Assembly: GCF_002251385.1 (NCBI RefSeq) | Contig: NZ_NPJJ01000025.1 | Span: forward strand, 28,922-92,921 | DNA from: Prevotella sp. P5-108 | GTDB taxonomy: Bacteria; Bacteroidota; Bacteroidia; Bacteroidales; Bacteroidaceae | Direction of reading: 5' to 3' | DNA length: 64,000 bases | Shown: positions 17,782-25,577 of the stretch, piece after piece | Layout of the letters: each line of letters opens with the position of its first letter | How positions within the stretch are numbered: position 1 is the stretch's first letter | Notes under the pieces: model-generated | What the model saw: only the letters and a program-made list of their open reading frames with translations | Databases searched by the model: none | Told to the model about the DNA's origin: nothing | Position numbers and translations under genes: made by a program

Positions 17782-19371
17782 ATGAAACTCAATAAATTCA
17801 TCACAGGCAGTCTCGCCGTCATGGCATCTGCCGTAGTGCTCTCTTCATGTACGTCTGAGTTTGACAAGTGGAACACTGACCATAACTCGGCTACTGAAGA
17901 AGATATGACCCACGACAATATGAATACCGGTGCCTTCTTCTCCCAGATGCAGCACAACGTATTCATCGTAGGTCTGGACAAGGGCGCCGATTACCAGGTA
18001 GAGGATATGCTCACCGGCGGCCTCTTCTCTGGCTATTTCTCCAATATCAAGGCTTCTTACGATGTGGGCTCGCTGCACAATGCCCATTATCTGATGCCCG
18101 ACAAGTGGGTAAACCTGCCCTTCAACGACACCTATACCAATCTGATGCAGCCCTGGCTCTCGCTGAAGACCAACTCTGACAAGAACGGTACGGCTGCCGT
18201 GACAGCTCTGGGCAATGTGGTCAAGGTATTCGGCATGAGCCGTCTGGCAGACATGTATGGCCCGCTGCCCTACACCCGCTTCGGTACCGGCATCAATGTG
18301 GCTTACGACAGCCAGGAGGATGTGTACAAAGCCTTCTTTGCCGAGCTCGACGACGCCATCGACGTGCTCACTTCCTATCATGAGGCATCGGCTTCTGCCA
18401 AGCTCCTCGCCAACTTCGACTTTGTCTTCGGCGGCGATGTAGAGAGCTGGGTCAAGTTTGCCAATACCCTGCGTCTGCGTCTGGCTCTCCGCGTGGCTTA
18501 TGCCAACGAGGCCCTCGCCAAGCAGGAGGCTCAGAAGTCTATCGATAACAGCCAGGGCTTCCTTGAGAAGACTGCACTTCATGCCAACAATGCCAAGTAC
18601 TCTTACCTGAACCCCATCTGGGAGGTTACCCAGAGCTTCGGCGATATGCGCATGGGTGCCTCTATCGACAGCTATCTCAACGGCTACGCCGACCCTCGTG
18701 CCAAGGTCTACTTCGCCGAAGCCGCCAACGGTGGTGGCATCCACGGCGTCTATCCCGGTCTGCAGATACGCAACCAGAGCGACTATACAGCCAAGACATC
18801 GGTAGCGAATGTGGAGTCAAATGCAGCCATACAGTGGATGTCGGCAGCCGAGAGCTTCTTCCTCAGAGCTGAGGCCAAGCTCAGATGGGATATGGGCGCA
18901 AGCTCGGTCGAAGAACTCTATAAGGCTGGTGTACGCGCTTCGTTCCAGGAGCGTGGCGTGAGCGGTGCCGATGCCTATCTGGAGAGCAACAACGTGCCCG
19001 CCACCTTCACCGACAACAGCGGCAACGGTCGCGACGCCTCGGCGCTGAGCACCATCACCCCCAAGTGGGACAACAACGCCCAGACCGAGCAGAAGCTCGA
19101 GCGCATCATCACCCAGAAGTATCTCGCCATCTTCCCCGATGGTCAGGAGGCTTGGAGTGAGTATCGCCGTACGGGTTATCCCAAGCTCTTCACCGTAGAC
19201 CATAACGCCAGCAACGGCGCAGTAAATACCAATCTGCAGATTCGTCGTCTGCGCTTCCCCGCTTCTGAGTATTCCAACAACAATGCTAATGTACAGGCTG
19301 CCGTAGGTCTGCTCGGTGGTCCCGACAATGGCGGTACCAAACTCTGGTGGGACAAGAACCCTAAACATTAA
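17782..19371 (+). CDS. SusD-like outer-membrane lipoprotein (SusD_2 type)
   Basis: A 529-residue surface lipoprotein that should form a lid over the upstream SusC. The ATG at 17782 gives a signal peptide with lipobox ending AVVLSSC. The sequence follows the SusD-like_2 pattern: TGGLFSGYFSNIKASYD, MSRLADMYGPLPYTRFG, YDSQEDVYKAFFAELDDAIDVL, the TPR-like helices (SWVKFANTLRLRLALRVAYAN), and the C-terminal ITQKYLAIFPDGQEAWSEYRRTGYPKL. It starts 16 bp after SusC and precedes the GH18 gene by 20 bp, so it is in the same operon. In related N-glycan loci this type of SusD binds the released oligosaccharide. Confidence 0.93.
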   Translation: MKLNKFITGSLAVMASAVVLSSCTSEFDKWNTDHNSATEEDMTHDNMNTGAFFSQMQHNVFIVGLDKGADYQVEDMLTGGLFSGYFSNIKASYDVGSLHNAHYLMPDKWVNLPFNDTYTNLMQPWLSLKTNSDKNGTAAVTALGNVVKVFGMSRLADMYGPLPYTRFGTGINVAYDSQEDVYKAFFAELDDAIDVLTSYHEASASAKLLANFDFVFGGDVESWVKFANTLRLRLALRVAYANEALAKQEAQKSIDNSQGFLEKTALHANNAKYSYLNPIWEVTQSFGDMRMGASIDSYLNGYADPRAKVYFAEAANGGGIHGVYPGLQIRNQSDYTAKTSVANVESNAAIQWMSAAESFFLRAEAKLRWDMGASSVEELYKAGVRASFQERGVSGADAYLESNNVPATFTDNSGNGRDASALSTITPKWDNNAQTEQKLERIITQKYLAIFPDGQEAWSEYRRTGYPKLFTVDHNASNGAVNTNLQIRRLRFPASEYSNNNANVQAAVGLLGGPDNGGTKLWWDKNPKH

Positions 19372-19391
19372 TCACCTAAATGACAGCATCT

Positions 19392-20381
19392 ATGAAAATA
19401 ATGAAATATATTATGCCGCTGCTGCTCATCGCCTGCATGTTTGCTTCATGCGATACCGATGTAGAGAACGCCACGGTGGTTGCCCCCACCACCTACGGCC
19501 CGCAGTATTACAAGAACTTGCGCGACTACAAGAAGAGTGACCATTCCATCGCTTGGGGATGGTTCGCCGACTACACCCAGAGCACCTCGCTGGCTACCCG
19601 CTTCCTCGGTCTGCCCGACTCGCTCGATATCTGCTCACTCTGGGGTGGCATCCCCTCTGACGACTCTACCCACGTAGATACTCACTATCTGCCCGAGGTA
19701 TATCGTGAGATGAAGTATGTGCAGGAAGTCAAGGGTACCCGGCTCGTGGTACCTACCATCATCCGCATCCGCACCCGTCCAGAGTTCTACGACTCTATCT
19801 GGGTAAAGCAGAACGACCCCCAGGCAGCCATGCGTGCCTACGCCCAGGACCTGCTGCGTCCCATCTTTGAGAATGGACTCGACGGTATCGACATGGACTA
19901 TGAGCCTGAGGGCGACCCGCTCTCCGGTGGCAACCTCGACTACTTCGTGGAGTATGTAGGCCAGTTCGTCGGCCCCATGGCATCGCCCGACAGCACCTTT
20001 ACCTATCCCGACGGATTTACCATCAAGGGCAACCCCAACATGCTACTCTGCATTGACTACTACGGAAGTGCCCCCAGCGGCAATACCAATAAGTTTACCA
20101 ACTGGTATGTCAACCAGACCTATGGCGGAAGCCCCGGTCGCGTGCCCTTCAGTGGCTGTCCTACCGAGAAGGTGGTCTATACCGAGAACGTGGGTGACAA
20201 CTGGAAGGCTGCTGAGTGCGGACAGCTGCTCAATTATGCCCGCTATCAGCCCAGCACTGGCCGCAAGGGTGGTTTTGGTGCCTTCTTCATGCACCGCGAC
20301 TATATCAACACTGGCTATGGATGCAGCAACTACGCCAATATGCGCCACGGCATCCAAATCCAGAACCCTGCTATCCACTAA
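19392..20381 (+). CDS. GH18 endo-beta-N-acetylglucosaminidase, lipoprotein
   Basis: A 329-residue surface lipoprotein expected to cut the chitobiose core of N-glycans. Signal peptide MKIMKYIMPLLLIACMFASC with lipobox; an alternative start at 19380 adds four residues. The GH18 signature DGIDMDYE is intact with the proton-donor Glu at ~residue 171. Other family features are the barrel strand SIAWGWFADY and LLCIDYYGSAPSG, which carries the substrate-assisted DYY-type motif. The length and the lipoprotein nature resemble Bacteroides EndoF/EndoBT-type enzymes more than chitinases. It sits in a SusC-SusD-GH18-DUF1735-DUF1735 order like the B. thetaiotaomicron high-mannose N-glycan locus. Confidence 0.9.
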   Translation: MKIMKYIMPLLLIACMFASCDTDVENATVVAPTTYGPQYYKNLRDYKKSDHSIAWGWFADYTQSTSLATRFLGLPDSLDICSLWGGIPSDDSTHVDTHYLPEVYREMKYVQEVKGTRLVVPTIIRIRTRPEFYDSIWVKQNDPQAAMRAYAQDLLRPIFENGLDGIDMDYEPEGDPLSGGNLDYFVEYVGQFVGPMASPDSTFTYPDGFTIKGNPNMLLCIDYYGSAPSGNTNKFTNWYVNQTYGGSPGRVPFSGCPTEKVVYTENVGDNWKAAECGQLLNYARYQPSTGRKGGFGAFFMHRDYINTGYGCSNYANMRHGIQIQNPAIH

Positions 20382-20422
20382 AACCGTGATTAGTAACAGT
20401 ATAAAGATTTAGAACAACGATT

Positions 20423-21625
20423 ATGAATAAGATAAGATTATTTATGATGGCTATGGTAGCCCTGGTCTTCGCCGCCTGTCAGGAGAGCAATGGCGACTAC
20501 CGCGATGTGGTTTACATCACGGGCACCATGCAGAAGAATACCATACGCAAGGGCTTTGAGGGCGCCGACCAGGTAGACCTCTCTGTCACCTGCACCGGCA
20601 AGGTGAGCGCCCCCGTCACGGCCACCTTTGAGGCTGCCCCCGAGCTGCTCGACGCCTACAACAAGGCCAACAACTCGAGCTACATCGTGCCTCCCACATC
20701 GGCTTACAGCATCGAGGATGCCAACGTTACCATCACCCCGGGTAACTTTGTGTCATCTCAGGCCAAGTTGATGATAGGCGATCCATCACAGTTTGAGGAA
20801 GGCAAGAACTATTGTCTGCCCGTGCGCGTCAAGAGCGATGGCAATCTGCTCGAGGCTGGCTCGGTGGCATACATCGTCTTCGTGCCCATCATCACTACCG
20901 ACGTGGCCGACATCAACGGCAGGCCATTCCTGGTTCCCGGCTTCCGCAACAACGAGGCCCTGGGTCATCTCTCCCAGCTCACTATGGAGTGCAAAGTATA
21001 TGTCAACGACTTCTGCCACACCAATCCCTACATCTCTTCACTGATGGGATGCGAGGAGAACTTCCTGCTGCGCTTCGGCGACGTATCGTGCGACCCCGAC
21101 CAGCTGCAGCTCGCCGGTGGCAAGACCGGTGCGCCCTCTTGGGACAAGCCCGACAAGGGAACGGCTCACCCCACCACATTCCCCACCCACTTCCCCACCA
21201 AGAAATGGTGCCACTTTGCCTGTGTCTATGACGGCTCTCAGATTACCATGTATCTCGACGGCGAACCTATGGGTGACCCTGTCAAGGCTACTGGCGACAT
21301 CTCGCTCGTGTGGAGCTATGATTACGGAACCTCATACGGCGACAACAACGGTCCCTTCGCCATCGGCTACTCTGCCGGAGGCCGCTATCTCAACGGCCGC
21401 GTAAGTGAATTCCGCGTATGGAACGTTGCCCGCACTCCTGCCGACCTGCTCAACAACATCTGCTATGTAGACCCCCACACACCGGGACTCATCGCATACT
21501 GGCGCTTCTGCGGTACAGACCAGCAGGAAGACGGTTCGATCCTCGACCAGACCGGTCATGGATACAACGCCGTGGCCAAGAGTGGCTCACCATCATGGGT
21601 GCCCAATCATAAGTGCCCCTACTAA
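20423..21625 (+). CDS. DUF1735 plus LamG-like surface glycan-binding lipoprotein
   Basis: A 400-residue lipoprotein (signal MNKIRLFMMAMVALVFAAC). Residues ~30-160 fit DUF1735 (DQVDLSVTCTGKVSAPVTATF, TPGNFVSSQAKLMI), a beta-sandwich common in N-glycan loci. Residues ~175-385 fit a concanavalin/LamG-3 jelly-roll (LTMECKVYVNDF, WCHFACVYDGSQITMYLDGE, GRVSEFRVWNVARTPADL, GLIAYWRFCG). It probably binds the host glycoprotein glycan on the cell surface for the neighbouring GH18 enzyme and SusCD complex. It starts 41 bp after the GH18 stop, with no terminator between them. Confidence 0.87.
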   Translation: MNKIRLFMMAMVALVFAACQESNGDYRDVVYITGTMQKNTIRKGFEGADQVDLSVTCTGKVSAPVTATFEAAPELLDAYNKANNSSYIVPPTSAYSIEDANVTITPGNFVSSQAKLMIGDPSQFEEGKNYCLPVRVKSDGNLLEAGSVAYIVFVPIITTDVADINGRPFLVPGFRNNEALGHLSQLTMECKVYVNDFCHTNPYISSLMGCEENFLLRFGDVSCDPDQLQLAGGKTGAPSWDKPDKGTAHPTTFPTHFPTKKWCHFACVYDGSQITMYLDGEPMGDPVKATGDISLVWSYDYGTSYGDNNGPFAIGYSAGGRYLNGRVSEFRVWNVARTPADLLNNICYVDPHTPGLIAYWRFCGTDQQEDGSILDQTGHGYNAVAKSGSPSWVPNHKCPY

Positions 21626-21659
21626 TACAGTGTCGTCTAACCGATAAAACTTACAATCA

Positions 21660-23090
21660 ATGAAACTGAACAAATTATATATCGCCTGTGGAGTGCTGTT
21701 CCTTGGAACAGCCACTCTCAGCGGCTGTAGCGACGACGAGGCCTACGATGTAGACGGTTCCAACAACAACCTCATCTACGTAGACCAGTCGGTAGCCAAA
21801 GTGACCGAGTGTACCGTCTACCACACACCGGTAGGCTCTTTCGGCGACATCACCGCCAACGTCAAGGCGCGTCTGCAGTATGCTTCGGCAGACAGCATCA
21901 CCATTAGTGCCGCCCCCGACACCACAATGGTATCTGAATATAACAAGGAATATAACGGCGTGGCCACCACCGTGCCTGCCGATGTGCTCGCTGCCATCCA
22001 GCTGGAGAAGACGGGCATCAGCGCCGGAGCCAACGTGGCCTCCGAACCTCTCAAGGTGACCATCCCCGCCGAGGCTTGTGCCCGTCTGACCGAGCCCGAG
22101 TATGTGGTGCCCCTCAGACTCACCGCCGTCAAGGAGGGGTCCCTCGATACCGACCGTCCCGTGGTGGCAAGCGAGGAGATGGGCGTCTACTATGTAGCCA
22201 TCCATACCACCAACGATATGGTCTATCTCGCAGGCTCAAACTCAGCCAAGAGCAGCATCGTGCGCACTCCCGTGGGAGTCTTTGGCGAGGTCAAGGCCGA
22301 CTATAACGTGAGCCTGCACTTCGCGCTCGACAGTGATGTGAAGGTGTCGGCTACCGTAGACAACAGCCTCGTGGATGCCTACAACACCGAGAACGGCAAG
22401 AACTACAAGTCACTGCCCGCCAATGTGGCTGGTGCCCTCGAGGTGACAGCTGCCACGGTGGCTGCTGGAAGTCAAGGCGCCCAACTCCATGTGGAGCTGC
22501 CCACCGAGCTGGGTCAGACGCTGACCGAGGCAGGCTATGTGGCTCCGCTGCGACTCGTAGCTGAGTATGCCAACGGCACCAAGGTGACCCTCGACAGCCA
22601 GGTGGCTTATCTCGTGGTGACCACCGAGGAGAGCCTCATCCAGGACAATCCTACAGCACTGCTGGGTACAGCCGTGAGCGACATCAGCGCCTGGAAGTGT
22701 ATCTCTGCCGTCAACTACAATAAGGATGAACTCAAACTGTCGACATGGAAGTTCTCTCAGTTCAATATCGACAATGCCTCGTTTGTCGTAGACTTCGGAG
22801 CCGTACACAAGGTGGGTGCCTTCAAGCTCTCTTGTTCTCCCGGCAAGTCGTTCCGCTTCTATCTGAGCGAGGACAATGCCAACTGGGTAGACCTGGGCGA
22901 TGTCAATGGCAAGGGCACCTATCGTGAGAGCTGGAGCAGCCAGTGGTATGTACTCTATGGTGCTGTCAATGCCCGTTATGTCAAGGTAGAGCAGACGCTC
23001 GATCCCAACCACTGGGGTTGGAGCTACGGCAACTATGGATGGGGCGCAAGCTATGTCTCCACAACTTGGGGACTCACCTTCGTAGACTGA
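21660..23090 (+). CDS. Tandem DUF1735 plus F5/8-type lectin-like lipoprotein
   Basis: A 476-residue lipoprotein (signal MKLNKLYIACGVLFLGTATLSGC). Two DUF1735-like repeats are visible, at ~residues 35-175 and ~180-320: each has a stretch like RTPVGVFGEVKADYNVSL, a DA/SEYNxEN/YNG motif and an E-Y-(V)VPLRL ending, suggesting internal duplication. Residues ~335-476 form an F5/8 type C (discoidin) galactose-binding-like domain (FVVDFGAVHKVGAFKLSC, FRFYLSEDNANWVDLGDV, ARYVKVEQTLDPNHWGW). It is the third surface glycan-binding component of this operon and probably its last gene, since a hairpin follows at 23134. Confidence 0.87.
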   Translation: MKLNKLYIACGVLFLGTATLSGCSDDEAYDVDGSNNNLIYVDQSVAKVTECTVYHTPVGSFGDITANVKARLQYASADSITISAAPDTTMVSEYNKEYNGVATTVPADVLAAIQLEKTGISAGANVASEPLKVTIPAEACARLTEPEYVVPLRLTAVKEGSLDTDRPVVASEEMGVYYVAIHTTNDMVYLAGSNSAKSSIVRTPVGVFGEVKADYNVSLHFALDSDVKVSATVDNSLVDAYNTENGKNYKSLPANVAGALEVTAATVAAGSQGAQLHVELPTELGQTLTEAGYVAPLRLVAEYANGTKVTLDSQVAYLVVTTEESLIQDNPTALLGTAVSDISAWKCISAVNYNKDELKLSTWKFSQFNIDNASFVVDFGAVHKVGAFKLSCSPGKSFRFYLSEDNANWVDLGDVNGKGTYRESWSSQWYVLYGAVNARYVKVEQTLDPNHWGWSYGNYGWGASYVSTTWGLTFVD

Positions 23091-23133
23091 ACATGCATAG
23101 AAGATTGATTCAGTTCAATCGATAGCGTTGACA

Positions 23134-23170
23134 GGGGTGCCCCTCCTCATGATTGGGGCGTGGGCACCCT
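23134..23170 (+). terminator. Hairpin after the GH18 operon
   Basis: GGGTGCCC (23135-23142) and GGGCACCC (23162-23169) form a perfect 8-bp stem with further CCCC/GGGG pairing inside. Only a weak T-rich tail follows, so it could be a terminator or an intercistronic hairpin before the DUF1573 gene. Confidence 0.55.
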
Positions 23171-23200
23171 ATACTTCCCTAACAATCCAAGGATAATGAC

Positions 23201-23959
23201 ATGATGAAATCATTGCTATTCCTCATACTTTCACTCTTCACGGCACTCACGGCACAGGCACAGGGCGAACCACAGTTTCTTGAGACGTTCAAGCCCGTAG
23301 AGCGCACCCACGACTTCGGTACCATCTACGAGAAAGACGGTAAGGTGGTCCATGTCTTCCGTCTGCGCAACAACGGCAAGAGTCCCGTGGCCATCTCGGC
23401 AGTCAACACGTGGTGTGGCTGCATGGTCGCCGACTATACCAAGCGTGCCGTGCGTCCGGGCGAGACAGCCCGGGTCACCGTGTCGCTCGACCCCGACCAC
23501 AAGCAGGGCAACTTTGTCAAGCAGGTGGTGGTGCTCGTCAACGACGGTTCGGCTTACGTGCGTCTCTGGGTCAAGGCCAACATCGTGCCTATGGTCCACC
23601 CCGTGCGTGAAGACCATCCCTTCGACTACGGACACGGCCTCTTCATGAACCAGCAGCTGCTGCCGTTTCCCGAGTTGACCGTGGGGCAGACCCACACCTT
23701 CGAGCTGAAGCTCGCCAACGACACCGATAAGCCGATGACCATCCAGTTCAAGCGTGTGCCCAACAATACGGTGCTCAAGATGCCCTCTATGGTGCGTCTC
23801 CAGCCCCACGAGCGCAAGTCGATACACGTGAGCTACCTCTATTTCCGTCGCCACTACGCCACCCGCCGCATCCACGTCATCCCCGTGGTCAACGGCAAGG
23901 AGGCAAAGCCCCTCGTCGTGAAGTGGAATGTAGCCCAGAAGTTCAGACTGTTGAATTAA
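23201..23959 (+). CDS. DUF1573 domain secreted protein
   Basis: A 252-residue exported protein (signal MMKSLLFLILSLFTALTAQAQG). Two immunoglobulin-like DUF1573 modules: the first (~residues 30-120) has the family's opening RTHDFGTIYEKDGKV and HVFRLRNNGKSPVAI, with a CGC pair (TWCGCMV); the second (~130-245) is more diverged (PFPELTVGQTHTFELKLAND). DUF1573 proteins are abundant in Bacteroidetes envelopes but have no agreed function. It follows the GH18 operon by 110 bp with a hairpin between, so co-transcription is uncertain. A clear terminator follows it. Confidence 0.85.
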   Translation: MMKSLLFLILSLFTALTAQAQGEPQFLETFKPVERTHDFGTIYEKDGKVVHVFRLRNNGKSPVAISAVNTWCGCMVADYTKRAVRPGETARVTVSLDPDHKQGNFVKQVVVLVNDGSAYVRLWVKANIVPMVHPVREDHPFDYGHGLFMNQQLLPFPELTVGQTHTFELKLANDTDKPMTIQFKRVPNNTVLKMPSMVRLQPHERKSIHVSYLYFRRHYATRRIHVIPVVNGKEAKPLVVKWNVAQKFRLLN

Positions 23960-23981
23960 GTCTCTCATATTTCATCAAGAG

Positions 23982-24010
23982 CCCCAGCCCCACCCGGTCT
24001 GGGTTTTTTT
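23982..24010 (+). terminator. Rho-independent terminator after DUF1573 gene
   Basis: CCCAG (23983-23987) pairs with CTGGG (23999-24003), followed by seven T residues, 23 bp after the stop codon. Confidence 0.7.
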
Positions 24011-24039
24011 AGTGCCCAGATGTGGGCAGAGAGGTGCGC

Positions 24040-24060
24040 CCTATATATATAATAAGGTGG
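24040..24060 (+). repeat. TATATAATAAGGTG motif
   Basis: CCTATATATATAATAAGGTG, a copy of the dispersed 20-bp motif, just before the composite palindrome at 24167. Confidence 0.6.
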
Positions 24061-24166
24061 AGTGGGGCGGTTGGGGGTAACGCTGTGGTTGTCGTCCTCC
24101 ATTCGTTGATGCTGCAAGGGGATGACAATGATATAAGTGGTCCATTGTGGATGGTGCGCACCCTTG

Positions 24167-24461
24167 GCAACTCTGTAGGAGTTGCGATTTCATAGCCCAG
24201 GGTTGAGGTGCGCAGCGCCTCTACCCTGGGTACATGAATAATAAGATGAAGCAACTCTGTAGGAGTTGCGTTTAGCCGAAGGCGTTACCCGCAGCAGGCT
24301 ATCTGCAAGCACTGGGCAGGCGGAAACCATAAGATTGAGAATAACGCCTACGGCTAATCGCAACTCTTACAGAGTAGCAAGGTTAGTGGGGGCGCTTACC
24401 CAGGGTAGCGTGCTTCGCCCGCAACCCTGGGCTGGGGAAACGCAACTCCTACAGAGTTGCC
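24167..24461. repeat. Composite palindromic element, copy 1 (~295 bp)
   Basis: Blocks in the order A (GCAACTCTGTAGGAGTTGCG), B (CCCAGGGTTG...CTACCCTGGG), C (another GCAACTC...GAGTTGC hairpin), D (TTAGCCGAAGGCGTTA), centre, then D', C', B', A' as reverse complements. A, B and C are each palindromic and are themselves arranged palindromically. Confidence 0.8.
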
Positions 24462-24655
24462 GCTGCTTATGTGTGTTTTGTCATGGAGGGTATAATGTTC
24501 GTGTGCATGGATGTATGAGTTGCCGCTGCTTACGACGGTTTCGTCATGGTGGGTATAATGTTCGTGTGCATGGATGTAGGAGTTGCCGCTGCTTACGTGG
24601 TGTTCGTCATGAGGGATATGTTGTTCGTGTCCATGGATGTAGGAGATGCCGCTTG
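24456..24655 (+). repeat. 63-bp tandem repeat array
   Basis: GTTGCCGCTGCTTA begins at 24456, 24519 and 24582, with a diverged copy (GATGCCGCTT) at 24645: an exact 63-bp period. Each unit contains GTATAATGTTCGTGTGCATGG or a close variant. It extends directly from block A' of the composite palindrome. Confidence 0.75.
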
Positions 24656-24667
24656 GGGCCATCCCAG

Positions 24668-24740
24668 TATTTCCCAAGGGGAAGGAGTTTTATCTAAACG
24701 CCTTAAACACACCAAGTATGAACTCCCGCCCCTTGGGGAA
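24668..24740. repeat. Imperfect inverted repeat with CCCCTTGGGGAAGG
   Basis: TTCCCAAGGGGAAGGAGTT (24668-24686) is nearly the reverse complement of AACTCCCGCCCCTTGGGGAA (24721-24740). The right arm plus GGTTAAGGGAGGGGCC recurs in diverged form at 63961-64000. Confidence 0.55.
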
Positions 24741-24765
24741 GGTTAAGGGAGGGGCCTCTCCTCCT

Positions 24766-24821
24766 GCCGATGCCGTCAGCGCCACTAAGGCGGAGCCTTC
24801 AGAAGACGCCATCGGCTTTTT
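24766..24821 (+). repeat. Terminator-like hairpin repeat, copy 1
   Basis: GCCGATGCCGTC pairs with GACGCCATCGGC (11 of 12), with an inner AGCGCC/GGCG pairing, followed by CTTTTTG. The core GGCGGAGCCTTCAGAAGACGCC recurs at 46224-46279. No gene precedes it, so it is more likely a dispersed repeat than a true gene terminator. Confidence 0.55.
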
Positions 24822-25351
24822 GTATCTTTTATTGTCTTGCCCCATCCCGTCAATGTACATCGTAAAACGACGCTCACGGTGTGAAATCGTCATTTCGTAG
24901 CTTGCATAATGGATATCCTGGCTTGCAATCACCATTTCACACCACGAAATCGGGTTTTCGATGTGCTCGGGCGTCATTAGGCTGTGCTCGGGACTTTTTG
25001 CATAGGTCTCGGTGTGGGTGTCGCCAACCTCCGCCATCACAACAATCATCCCGCTGCTTGCAAATGCGGGAGGAAAAGGGGTGGACGTGGTGGGAAACGG
25101 ACGCGGGGTAGCCCTCCTACTATGCTATAAGCCAACTCGAAAACGCTGATTTGGCAGTTTGAGGTTTTTAACATTACCTCGGATGAATAAATAATGATTA
25201 AATATACCCCTATCGATAACAATCCGTTAAATATTGTGGCTTTCTAATTATAATTTGTTATCTTCTACAGTCGCAATCCTTGATATAAATCATCTGAAAG
25301 CTCCTTTAATAGTTAATAAACGTTAACCCCGTAATAATATTTTGTATAATT

Positions 25352-25383
25352 TTTGCTATTTATCATTAATACTATTAATTTTG
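25352..25383 (+). promoter_or_regulatory. Promoter of the second SusCD operon
   Basis: TTTG (25352-25355), 20-bp spacer, TAATTTTG (25376-25383) in a strongly A/T-rich tract. Transcription would start near 25390, leaving a leader of ~190 nt before the SusC ATG. Confidence 0.75.
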
Positions 25384-25577
25384 CACGTACATATAGTTGC
25401 AAAACGACTTAAAAACGGCTCTAAGGTTGTGCTTAAAGGATTGTTTTTTGCGCTTTTGGTTTCCAAAATGTCAGCATAATGCTGCCGGAGACGGTGGTAA
25501 GACCCCGAAAACTTGTCATTGAGGATGAAATAATAATAATAGTTAATATAGTTTTTAATTTAAAAGAGAGAGATTTT

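Larger units (their letters stand above)
24011..25577. other. Repeat-rich intergenic region upstream of second SusC
   Basis: About 1.57 kb without a supported gene. It contains a TATATAATAAGGTG motif, a 295-bp composite palindrome, a 63-bp tandem array, an inverted repeat, a terminator-like hairpin repeat, and an A/T-rich promoter region with a ~190-nt leader for the second SusC. The open frames come from repeats. Confidence 0.7.

Noticed and set aside
24690..25049. 119-codon minus-strand frame (MIVVMAEVGDTHTETYAK) as a possible small gene
   Set aside because: Part of it recurs in the 46-kb gap (KKPMASSEGSALVALTA / QKAVASSDGSAIVTVAP) because of the hairpin repeat there; no promoter or start context supports translation.
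24011..25400. Insertion sequence or transposon remnant in the repeat island
   Set aside because: No transposase-like frame, no target-site duplication that I could define, and the palindromes are symmetrical throughout instead of having terminal inverted repeats only.
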